A stretch of 64,000 nt of DNA from the NCBI GenBank assembly GCA_020723405.1, contig DYIY01000005.1:62001-126000 (forward strand), written 5' to 3'. Numbering within the stretch: the first letter of the stretch is position 1; every line of letters begins with the position of its first letter. The notes under the pieces are model-generated. The model was not told the origin of the DNA, ran no database searches, and saw only the letters and a list, made by a program, of their open reading frames with translations. Source of the stretch: Thiobacillus denitrificans (GTDB lineage: Bacteria; Pseudomonadota; Gammaproteobacteria; Burkholderiales; Thiobacillaceae). The position numbers were made by a program, and so were the translations under genes. Shown one piece after another: positions 9,077-16,064 of the stretch.

Positions 9077-9534
9077 ATATCCCGATAACCGGCCCGTCTC
9101 TGGCAGCGCAAATTGCCAATCTGCCCAGACTGGCCATGAACGACCTGTGGGCGATTTGGGACAAATATTTCCCGCGCCGCCCACCACACAACAACCGCGC
9201 CTACGTCGAAGGTCGCGTTGCCTACAAGATTCAGGAGGAGGCGCTGAATACCAAGCTGGCGGTGCAGACGCAAATGGCCCGCATCGGCGAAGCCCAGTCC
9301 AACATCAAAACCCAACGCGGCGTCGAAGTCCAGGTCGTACCCGGCACGGTGCTGGTGCGCGAATTTGACAGCCGTGAGCACCGCGTGACGGCACAGGCTG
9401 ATGGCACCTTCGAGTACGAGGGCCGCCGTTACAAGAGCTTGTCCGCCGTCGCCCGCCACATCACCGGCACCCAATGGTCTGGGCCGCTGTTCTTCGGAAT
9501 CATCAAGGGCAAATCGAAGCGAGGTGCGAAATGA
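9073..9534 (+). CDS. DUF2924 family protein
   Basis: A 153-aa protein. The ATG at 9073 sits after AAGGAG and overlaps the previous stop; a TTG at 9067 is less likely. The family landmarks are the N-terminal L..MNDLWAIWDKYF and the C-terminal YEGRRYKSLSAVARHITGTQWSGPLFFG region. DUF2924 genes are regularly found beside serine recombinases in proteobacterial islands and prophages, and that is so here. The basic C-terminus suggests nucleic-acid binding; the exact role in integration is not known. Confidence 0.85.
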   Translation: MNIPITGPSLAAQIANLPRLAMNDLWAIWDKYFPRRPPHNNRAYVEGRVAYKIQEEALNTKLAVQTQMARIGEAQSNIKTQRGVEVQVVPGTVLVREFDSREHRVTAQADGTFEYEGRRYKSLSAVARHITGTQWSGPLFFGIIKGKSKRGAK

Positions 9535-10898
9535 GCGCCGTCGTGACCAAAAAGCGCTGCGCCGTCTACACCCGCGTTTCCACGGATGAGCGTCTCGACC
9601 AATCCTTCAACTCCCTTGATGCGCAGCGCGAGGCGGGCCAAGCCTACATCGTGAGCCAGCGCGCCGAAGGCTGGATGCCGGTGGGTGACGACTACGACGA
9701 TGGTGGCTACTCCGGCGGCAACATGGAGCGCCCGGCATTGAAGCGCCTGATGGCCGACATCGCCGCCGACCAGATCGACATCGTGGTGGTCTACAAAATC
9801 GACCGCCTGACGCGCAGCCTGACCGACTTTGCCAAGCTGGTGGAAGTGTTCGAGCGGCACAAGGTGTCGTTTGTGTCGGTGACACAGCAGTTCAACACCA
9901 CCACCTCGATGGGGCGGCTGATGCTCAACATCTTGCTGTCCTTCGCCCAGTTCGAGCGCGAGGTCACGGGCGAGCGCATCCGCGACAAGATCGCAGCCAG
10001 CAAGCGCAAGGGCCTGTGGATGGGCGGCTACACCCCCCTGGGCTACGAGGCCAAAGACCGCAAGCTGATCATCGAGGAAAAGGATGCCGAAACCATCAGA
10101 CGCATTTTTACGCGATTCACCGAGGTGCGCTCGGTCACCGAGATCGTCCGGGAACTCTCTCTCGAAGGGATTACGACCAAGCCCAACCGCCTTAAGAACG
10201 GCGGTATGCGCAACGGCACGCCAATGGATAAAAAGTACATCTCCAAGCTGCTGCGCAATCCCATCTACGTCGGTGAAATTCGCCACAAGGACACGATTTT
10301 TGCAGGCCAGCACGAGCCGATCATCAGCAGACAACTGTGGGATCGGGTGCAGGCCATCCTGGCTGAGGACGCCCATGATCGGATGGGCAAGACCCAGACA
10401 CGCCACAAAACCGATGCCTTGCTGCGCGGATTGATGTACGGGCCTGACGGCGGCAAGTATCACATCACCTACAGCAAAAAACCTTCGGGCAAGAAATATC
10501 GCTACTACATCCCCAAGGCGGACAAGCAGTACGGCTACCGCAGCAGCGCCACCGGGATGATTCCGGCCGACCAGATCGAGGAGGTGGTGGTGAACCTGCT
10601 GGTTGGCGCGCTTCAGTCGCCAGAAAGCATACAGGGCGTCTGGAACACCGTGCGCGACAAATACCCGGAAATCGACGAACCGACAACGGTGCTGGCCATG
10701 CGCCGCCTCGGCGATGTCTGGCGGCAACTATTCCCTGCCGAGCAGGTGCGCCTGGTCAATCTGTTGATCGAGCGTGTCCAGTTGCTCTCCGACGGCGTGG
10801 ACATCATCTGGCGTGAATCCGGATGGCGCGAACTGGCCGGGGAACTGAGTCCGGACACCATCGGTGGCGAACTGCTGGAAATTGAGGTGGCGTCATGA
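9531..10898 (+). CDS. Large serine recombinase (integrase)
   Basis: A 455-aa site-specific recombinase. The catalytic domain starts AVYTRVSTDE with the nucleophile Ser17. It continues with VVVYKIDRLTRSLTDF and FAQFEREVTGERIRDK, all hallmarks of the resolvase/invertase family. A recombinase domain (about residues 170-280, with RNPIYVGEIRHKD) and a C-terminal region follow, consistent with a large serine integrase though without the usual Cys-rich zinc ribbon. The start overlaps the DUF2924 stop (ATGA). It is the only integrase in the window, so it probably catalyses integration and excision of the prophage. Confidence 0.93.
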   Translation: MSAVVTKKRCAVYTRVSTDERLDQSFNSLDAQREAGQAYIVSQRAEGWMPVGDDYDDGGYSGGNMERPALKRLMADIAADQIDIVVVYKIDRLTRSLTDFAKLVEVFERHKVSFVSVTQQFNTTTSMGRLMLNILLSFAQFEREVTGERIRDKIAASKRKGLWMGGYTPLGYEAKDRKLIIEEKDAETIRRIFTRFTEVRSVTEIVRELSLEGITTKPNRLKNGGMRNGTPMDKKYISKLLRNPIYVGEIRHKDTIFAGQHEPIISRQLWDRVQAILAEDAHDRMGKTQTRHKTDALLRGLMYGPDGGKYHITYSKKPSGKKYRYYIPKADKQYGYRSSATGMIPADQIEEVVVNLLVGALQSPESIQGVWNTVRDKYPEIDEPTTVLAMRRLGDVWRQLFPAEQVRLVNLLIERVQLLSDGVDIIWRESGWRELAGELSPDTIGGELLEIEVAS

Positions 10899-11371
10899 AC
10901 CGGTCATCCAAAAAGCTGATCGGCGACGGCAAACCCCATGAGCGCCGTCATCCACTGGAGGGCGGTGGCGTGCGTATTACCACCTTCGTGCCATTCCACT
11001 TCAAGAAACGGGGCATCAAGAAGGTAATCGTTGCCCCTGATGGTGTCAGCCAGCCGGTTGCGGTCACCGCGTCACCCGTACTCACCCCTGAGCAAGATCA
11101 ACCTCTGCTCAAAGCACTGGGGCGCGGCATCTACTGGCAGCAACTGCTCGATACCGGGGCGGTGGAATCGACGATGGAAATTGCCGAGCGCGAAGGCATT
11201 CACCGCTCCACGATCAACGAAATGCTGCGGCTGGCGCTTCTCGCCCCTGACATCGTCCAGGCCGCTTACGAAGGGATGCTCCCACGGGCGGTGTCGCTGG
11301 AAGCCATTCTGCGGGCCACGGTGCCCTTCGACTGGAATGAGCAACGCCGGTTAATCGCATCACTCGGCTAG
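10895..11371 (+). CDS. HTH-containing protein of the integration module
   Basis: A 158-aa protein starting inside the recombinase stop (ATGA). Residues about 90-125 (TMEIAEREGIHRSTINEMLR) form a helix-turn-helix of the KorB/ParB type. The N-terminal half contains RITTFVPFHFKKRGIKKVIV. Proteins of this kind commonly follow the DUF2924-recombinase pair and are likely accessory DNA-binding factors. Two 21-bp-spaced dyads begin 27 bp downstream of this gene and are plausible targets. Confidence 0.75.
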   Translation: MNRSSKKLIGDGKPHERRHPLEGGGVRITTFVPFHFKKRGIKKVIVAPDGVSQPVAVTASPVLTPEQDQPLLKALGRGIYWQQLLDTGAVESTMEIAEREGIHRSTINEMLRLALLAPDIVQAAYEGMLPRAVSLEAILRATVPFDWNEQRRLIASLG

Positions 11372-11397
11372 CGGAGGGCCGAACAAAATATTTTTCC

Positions 11398-11488
11398 GCT
11401 ACGCCAAAAGTAGCTGTTGCTACGCCGGATGTAGCGCCTTCCCCGATGAAGGCGTGAAACGGCGTCAACGGCCAGTATAGGACTGGCC
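11398..11488. promoter_or_regulatory. Cluster of four dyad symmetries between the integration module and the early genes
   Basis: Two related dyads GCTAC-N7-GTAGC start at 11398 and 11419, exactly 21 bp apart, both with GCC directly after the left arm. They are followed by CGCCTT/AAGGCG (11435-11440, 11449-11454) and by GGCCAGT-ATAGG-ACTGGCC (11470-11488). An AT-rich tract AAAATATTTTT precedes them. The cluster could be operators for the early promoter or part of an attachment site. No gene occupies 11372-11530. Confidence 0.55.
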
Positions 11489-11530
11489 ACCGCTCACGCC
11501 CCAATCCCTGAACGGGAAAGGAGCAAGGCA

Positions 11531-11842
11531 ATGGCCTATTCAATGGCAATGTCCCCAGGCTTCGGTGGCAAACCGGGTCTGAATTCCGGCGTCGGGTTCA
11601 ACCCGATGTCCTCCCCTCAATCCTCAGCGCTGTCCGAGCGCCGCTTCCTGAGCGAAGCAGAGCTGGCCAGCCGATGGGGCATGTCCCCCAAGACGCTCAC
11701 GCGCTGGCGCGGGCTTGGCCGGGGCCCGGTCTTCAATAAGTTCTCGAAGAAGGTGGCCTACCCCTTGGACGGCGAGAACGGCGTGCTCGATTACGAGAAA
11801 CGCCACCTCTACGTCTCGACCTCCGAACGTGTACCGGGTTGA
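11531..11842 (+). CDS. Excisionase/AlpA-like HTH protein
   Basis: A 103-aa protein preceded by AGGAGCAAGGCA. Residues about 42-75 read LSEAELASRWGMSPKTLTRW, followed by GPVFNKFSKKVAYPL. This is the classic MerR-like HTH_17 fold of phage excisionases and AlpA regulators. The first 35 residues are low-complexity (Gly, Ser, Pro, Met). It opens the early gene cluster just after the dyad cluster. It is a good candidate for a recombination directionality factor or early activator. Confidence 0.7.
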   Translation: MAYSMAMSPGFGGKPGLNSGVGFNPMSSPQSSALSERRFLSEAELASRWGMSPKTLTRWRGLGRGPVFNKFSKKVAYPLDGENGVLDYEKRHLYVSTSERVPG

Positions 11843-11852
11843 GGAGATGGCC

Positions 11853-12344
11853 ATGAAAGAACTGAACCACTACCCGGCTGACCTCGCCAGCATGACGGTC
11901 GCCCAACTGGTGTCCTTGCCGCTTCGTGACTTCATGGAATCCGAAGGCCACGTCGACGAGGCCATCGCCTACCTCAAACAACTGCGCACCAAGCTCGATG
12001 CCGCCAAGGCACAACGTTTCGGAGAGCAGGCCCGCACTGCATTGCGCGAATCCGGACGCGATTTCGGCACCGCCCACATCAGCGACGGGCCGCTACACGT
12101 CAAGTTCGAGTTGCCCAAGAAGGTGAGCTGGAACCAGTCGATCCTGAAGGAAATGGCTGAGCGCATCGTTTCCTCCGGCGACAAGGTCGAGGACTACATC
12201 GACGTCAAGTTGTCGGTGTCCGAGTCTCGGTACACAAACTGGCCGCAGGCGCTGCAACAGCAATTCGCAGCCGCGCGCACTGTCGAGGAAGGCAAGCCGG
12301 TTTTGACCCTCACGGTTGATGACGAGACGGAGGGTGCGCAATGA
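11853..12344 (+). CDS. Phage early protein of unknown function
   Basis: A 163-aa acidic, helical protein. The ATG at 11853 is chosen over 11847 because GAGGAG then has a 6-bp spacer. No known motif is visible. It overlaps the Sak4-like ATPase gene start (ATGA), and its central region (residues about 55-115) contains SDGPLHVKFELPKKVSWNQ. Its position directly before Sak4 and an SSB-like protein suggests a role in recombination or replication. Confidence 0.65.
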   Translation: MKELNHYPADLASMTVAQLVSLPLRDFMESEGHVDEAIAYLKQLRTKLDAAKAQRFGEQARTALRESGRDFGTAHISDGPLHVKFELPKKVSWNQSILKEMAERIVSSGDKVEDYIDVKLSVSESRYTNWPQALQQQFAAARTVEEGKPVLTLTVDDETEGAQ

Positions 12345-13138
12345 GCCTGCCTTTCATCAACGCGACCGAGCGCCTGGCGCGCAAGCGCAGCATCAAGGTC
12401 GGCGTGGCCGGTGTTCCGGGTATCGGCAAGACCTCGCTCATCTGGGCGCTGCCCCACGAGTCGACGCTCCACGTCGAGATCGAGGATGGCGATTTGTCCA
12501 TCGCCAAATGGCCAGGGGAAGTTTATCGACCGCAGACCTGGGACCAATTTCGCGATCTTGTCGTCGCCATTGCCGGCCCTTCACCAACTGCTGCAGTAGG
12601 CCAGCCTTACACCGAGGTTCACTACAAGCGCGTGTGCCAAGAGATCGGCGACCCGGGCCGGATGGCGCGGTACCAGTATGTCGTTTTCGACAGCTTGTCC
12701 GCGCTATCCCGCCTGTGCCTGCAGTGGGCCAAGGCACAGCCTCAGGCCACCACCGAGAAGGGCCGCCCGGACATGAGGGCAGCGTATGGCCTGCTGGCCA
12801 ACGAGATGGTCAATGCCATATCGGTGCTTCAGCACGTCCAGGACAAGCACCTCATCTACATCGTCATCCTCAACGAGAAGGTCGATGACAAGGGGGTCAA
12901 GTCCTACGAGCTGCAGCTGGAAGGCAGCAAGACGGCTGCCGAGTTCCCGGGGGTGATCGACATCTTGGTCACCCTGACCTTGCAGCCCAGCCCATCGGGG
13001 ACCAAGCGGATGTTCGTTACCAACCAGGACAACCCGCTCGGCCTGCCCGCCAAGGATCGCTCCGGACAGCTCGATCCCTTCGAAGAACCCAAGCTCGACC
13101 GACTGATCGCCAAGTGCCTCGGCCAGCTCACCCAATAA
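12341..13138 (+). CDS. Sak4-like / RecA-fold phage recombination ATPase
   Basis: A 265-aa protein with Walker A GVPGIGKT at 24-31 and a Walker B-like YVVFDSLSAL. This architecture (AAA_24-type, short RecA-like core) is that of phage Sak4 single-strand annealing proteins. These work with an SSB and are often encoded beside one, as here. No C-terminal helicase domain is present. The start overlaps the preceding stop. Confidence 0.8.
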   Translation: MSLPFINATERLARKRSIKVGVAGVPGIGKTSLIWALPHESTLHVEIEDGDLSIAKWPGEVYRPQTWDQFRDLVVAIAGPSPTAAVGQPYTEVHYKRVCQEIGDPGRMARYQYVVFDSLSALSRLCLQWAKAQPQATTEKGRPDMRAAYGLLANEMVNAISVLQHVQDKHLIYIVILNEKVDDKGVKSYELQLEGSKTAAEFPGVIDILVTLTLQPSPSGTKRMFVTNQDNPLGLPAKDRSGQLDPFEEPKLDRLIAKCLGQLTQ

Positions 13139-13156
13139 CGCATCAGGAGACTCCAA

Positions 13157-13780
13157 ATGGCTATCGACTTTAACGACGCCCCGCGTCAGAACGACGGTTT
13201 CGAACCGATCCCCCAAAACACCCTGCTCAAGGTTCGCGTAACCACCCGCCCCGGTGGGTTTACCGATCCGTCGCAAGGGTGGCACGACGGCACCCCGACC
13301 CAGTCGGAGCGCACGTCCTCGATCTACCTCAACTGCGAATACACGGTCGTCGCCGGTGAATACCAGAAGCGCAAATTCTTCGGCCTCATCGGCCTGTGGA
13401 GCCCCAAGGGCAACACCTGGCGGGATATGGGCAGGGCCACGATCCGCGCGATGCTCAACAGCGCACGTGGCGTGCATCCGAATGACAACACACCGCAGGC
13501 AGCGGCAGTCCGCCGCATCAACGACTTCGGTGATCTAGACGGACTGGTGTTTGCCGTTCAGGTGGCCGTGGAAAAGGATGATCGCGACGAACTGCGCAAT
13601 GTCGTGAAGCAGGTCATCGAACCCGATCACCCGCAATACCAAGCGGTGATGGCTGGCATTGCCGCGTCAGCAACTTCTCCCACGCCACCTACGCCTACGA
13701 CTTACGTGCCGCAGGCACCGGCGAGCGCGCCAGCTGCAGCTACACCTTCCGTGCCGGGCAAGCCGGCATGGGCTCAGTAA
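13157..13780 (+). CDS. Phage single-strand DNA-binding-like protein
   Basis: A 207-aa protein with an OB-like N-terminal region (residues 1-130: VRVTTRPGG, SSIYLNCEYTVVAGEYQKRKFFGLIG). A Pro/Ala/Thr-rich tail (about 165-207) ends in WAQ. Its place directly after the Sak4-like gene and a preceding AGGAG support an SSB role in annealing. The usual acidic SSB tip (DDDIPF) is absent. Confidence 0.7.
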   Translation: MAIDFNDAPRQNDGFEPIPQNTLLKVRVTTRPGGFTDPSQGWHDGTPTQSERTSSIYLNCEYTVVAGEYQKRKFFGLIGLWSPKGNTWRDMGRATIRAMLNSARGVHPNDNTPQAAAVRRINDFGDLDGLVFAVQVAVEKDDRDELRNVVKQVIEPDHPQYQAVMAGIAASATSPTPPTPTTYVPQAPASAPAAATPSVPGKPAWAQ

Positions 13781-13790
13781 GGAGGTGACC

Positions 13791-14645
13791 ATGAACACAT
13801 CGACCCTCACTGCCAGCCACTATGGCGTCGTCCGTTTCGGTGATCTCGATTGCGAAGCAGTCGTGCTCACCACCGGCGAGCGCGGCTATGTCCGCAAGGA
13901 ACTCGCCAAGCTGCTCGGCTTCCACGAGTCACACAAGGGTGGCCGTTTCACCCGGTTTTTGGCTGAAATCGCGCCTAACTCATTGTCCTTATTGGCTAAA
14001 TCATCCGGGCCGATTTTGCTGCCGTCTGGGCGTCAGACACAGTTCTTCCCCGCCGGAATCATCGCCGACGTCGCCTCTGCCGTGGTGAACGCTGCCATCA
14101 CGGGTACGCTGCACCGCGCCCGCCAGGGCATCGTTGGCAACTGTCTGACGATCATGCGCGCACTCGCCACTACCGGCGAGGTCGCTCTGATCGACGAGGC
14201 CACCGGCTATCAGCATCACCGCGCTCCTGACGCGCTGCAGGAGCTGATCTCCAAGTTGCTGCGCCAGTCCTGTGCCTCGTGGGAGCGGCGTTTCCATCCT
14301 GACTACTACCGCGCCATTTATCGATTGTTCGGCTGGAAGTACCAAGGGCATGAGCAGAACCCACCGCACGTCGTTGGCCAGATCACGCTGCGCTGGGTCT
14401 ATGGCCCGGTGTTGCCGGATGAGTTGCTGGACGAGATTCGCAACCGCAAGGGTATCTCGCAGAAGCACCACCAGTGGCTGTCCGAGCAGGGGCTGGCGCA
14501 TCTGGAATCGCAGATTCACGCGGTCACCGCCATCGCGCGCAGTTCGATGAGCTACCCCGACTTCAAGCGCCGCTGCGAGGCCGCCTTCGCTGGTGCAGCC
14601 CTGCAATTGGGCCTGCTTCTCGATGATCTCGAGGAGGTGGCGTGA
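13791..14645 (+). CDS. P63C domain phage protein
   Basis: A 284-aa protein starting at ATG 13791 after GGAGGTGACC. The C-terminal half (about residues 165-265) contains SWERRFHPDYYRAIYRLFGW, typical of the P63C domain found in phage and prophage proteins. The N-terminal half (residues 10-110) has VVRFGDLDCEAVVL and a KGGRFTRFL segment. The function of this family is not established. It lies in the recombination-replication operon and overlaps the next gene. Confidence 0.85.
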   Translation: MNTSTLTASHYGVVRFGDLDCEAVVLTTGERGYVRKELAKLLGFHESHKGGRFTRFLAEIAPNSLSLLAKSSGPILLPSGRQTQFFPAGIIADVASAVVNAAITGTLHRARQGIVGNCLTIMRALATTGEVALIDEATGYQHHRAPDALQELISKLLRQSCASWERRFHPDYYRAIYRLFGWKYQGHEQNPPHVVGQITLRWVYGPVLPDELLDEIRNRKGISQKHHQWLSEQGLAHLESQIHAVTAIARSSMSYPDFKRRCEAAFAGAALQLGLLLDDLEEVA

Positions 14646-15118
14646 AATGCTGGGTCTGCAAACGACAGGCCCGTGGATTCGGGCACAACGACGGTCGCCA
14701 CAAAACCGGCGACCCACGGCGCTACCCCATCGATTGGGTGTTCTGCTCGCGCCGTTGCCAGGATGTGTTTCACGCGCTGTATGGCAACTGGCTGCGGGTC
14801 AAGGAAGGTCACGTCGACAGCAAGGAGGTCGCCATGATCGATCCGTCTGATGTCGAGCTGGCCGCGATGAAGCAGTGCCTCAAGGCCTTCGGCGAGGCAG
14901 CGGGCGAGATCGGATTTGCCAAGCCACTGGGCGACTACTCCGAGGCCGAGGCACTGCGGGTGGTCGATGCCATCGTCACTTGTTACACCGAGGCGATGGT
15001 TGAACACCACGAGGAAACGAAGTTTCCGCCGGTGCGCGGTATGACTCCGACCCCCGATCCGATGGCCAGCCCTTTCGCTGACCTGGAGGACGACCTACCG
15101 TGGGAGACGAAGCCATGA
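14642..15118 (+). CDS. Zinc-finger phage protein (DUF6511-like)
   Basis: A 158-aa protein from a GTG that overlaps the previous stop, with GAGGAGG upstream. The N-terminus carries a treble-clef-like metal site: CWVCK at 3-7 and CSRRCQ about 30 residues later. The remainder is acidic and helical and contains an internal Met region starting MIDPSDVELAAM. Likely a DNA-associated replication-module protein; exact role unknown. Confidence 0.6.
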   Translation: MKCWVCKRQARGFGHNDGRHKTGDPRRYPIDWVFCSRRCQDVFHALYGNWLRVKEGHVDSKEVAMIDPSDVELAAMKQCLKAFGEAAGEIGFAKPLGDYSEAEALRVVDAIVTCYTEAMVEHHEETKFPPVRGMTPTPDPMASPFADLEDDLPWETKP

Positions 15119-15852
15119 TCGACTTCAACTCCTCATCGAGCATTTCCGGCCAAGTCACCGCCCTGGTCGATGCCGGGATGCAGCAGGCTCGTTCCCTCCA
15201 GCCGGAACGCCAGTACCTCGGAGCATCGCGCCTTGGCGTGGCCTGCGAGCGCGCACTGCAGTTCGAGTACGCCAAAGCACCCGTCGACCACGGGCGTGAT
15301 ATCCCCGGGCGGATGCTGCGCATCTTCGAGCGTGGCCACGTCATGGAGGACTGCATGGTCGCGTGGCTGCGGGACGCGGGGTTTAACCTGCGCACCCGCA
15401 AGGCCGACGGCGAGCAGTTCGGTTTCTCGGTGGCTGACGACCGCCTGCAGGGGCACATCGACGGCGTCATCGTCGGTGGCCCCGAGGGCTTCGCCTATCC
15501 CGCACTCTGGGAATGCAAATGCCTCGGCAACAAGTCGTGGAGCGACCTAGACAAGAAGGGACTGGCGGTTTCCAAGCCCATCTATGCCGCCCAAGTGGCG
15601 ATCTACCAAGCCTATCTCGAACTGCACGAGCACCCGGCTATCTTCACGGCACTCAACGCCGACACGATGGAGATCTACACCGAGCTCGTGCCTTTTGACG
15701 CGACCCTGGCCCAGCGCATGTCGGATCGGGGGGTAAAGGTCATCACGGCAACCGTGGCAGGAGAGCTCCTGCCACGCGCCTTCAATGACCAGACCCACTT
15801 CGAATGCCGGATGTGCACATGGCAAGACCGCTGCTGGAGGACAACACCATGA
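15115..15852 (+). CDS. PD-(D/E)XK (RecB/Cas4-like) phage nuclease
   Basis: A 245-aa protein; ATG 15115 overlaps the preceding stop. The catalytic core is readable: HIDGVIVGG supplies the Asp, LWECKCLG supplies the E-x-K pair, and QVAIYQAYLEL matches the downstream Gln-x3-Tyr motif of RecB-family nucleases. Four C-terminal Cys residues are limited (CRMCTWQDRC), resembling a Cas4-like Fe-S site with the N-terminal GVACERAL Cys. It would trim DNA ends for the Sak4/SSB annealing pathway. Confidence 0.85.
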   Translation: MIDFNSSSSISGQVTALVDAGMQQARSLQPERQYLGASRLGVACERALQFEYAKAPVDHGRDIPGRMLRIFERGHVMEDCMVAWLRDAGFNLRTRKADGEQFGFSVADDRLQGHIDGVIVGGPEGFAYPALWECKCLGNKSWSDLDKKGLAVSKPIYAAQVAIYQAYLELHEHPAIFTALNADTMEIYTELVPFDATLAQRMSDRGVKVITATVAGELLPRAFNDQTHFECRMCTWQDRCWRTTP

Positions 15853-16064
15853 AGCATGTCTATTCACAACCTCCGGTCGTGGAGCCGATGGTCGGCGCAC
15901 AGCACGCCGCACATGCCTTGAGCCTGCCGCTGCATTTTCTTACCAAGCCCCGCAGCCGCACGTCGAAACGCATCCCGCACTATCGCGTCGGCCAGATGGT
16001 TCGCTTTCGGATGTCGGAGCTCACCACTTGGGCGGCGACACAAGGAGGTGCTGCGGATGCTTGA
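15849..16064 (+). CDS. Small HTH-like phage protein
   Basis: A 71-aa protein overlapping the nuclease stop (ATGA). It contains AAHALSLPLHFLTKPRSRTSKRIPHYRVGQMVRFRMSEL as scattered features of a MerR/excisionase-like fold: a helical start and a basic wing. It overlaps the primase start by 8 bp. Probably a regulator or loader; function unknown. Confidence 0.6.
   Translation: MKHVYSQPPVVEPMVGAQHAAHALSLPLHFLTKPRSRTSKRIPHYRVGQMVRFRMSELTTWAATQGGAADA

Noticed and set aside
9429-10727. Long minus-strand open frame opposite the recombinase
   Set aside because: Shadow frame; the plus-strand recombinase has clear catalytic motifs and coupled neighbours.
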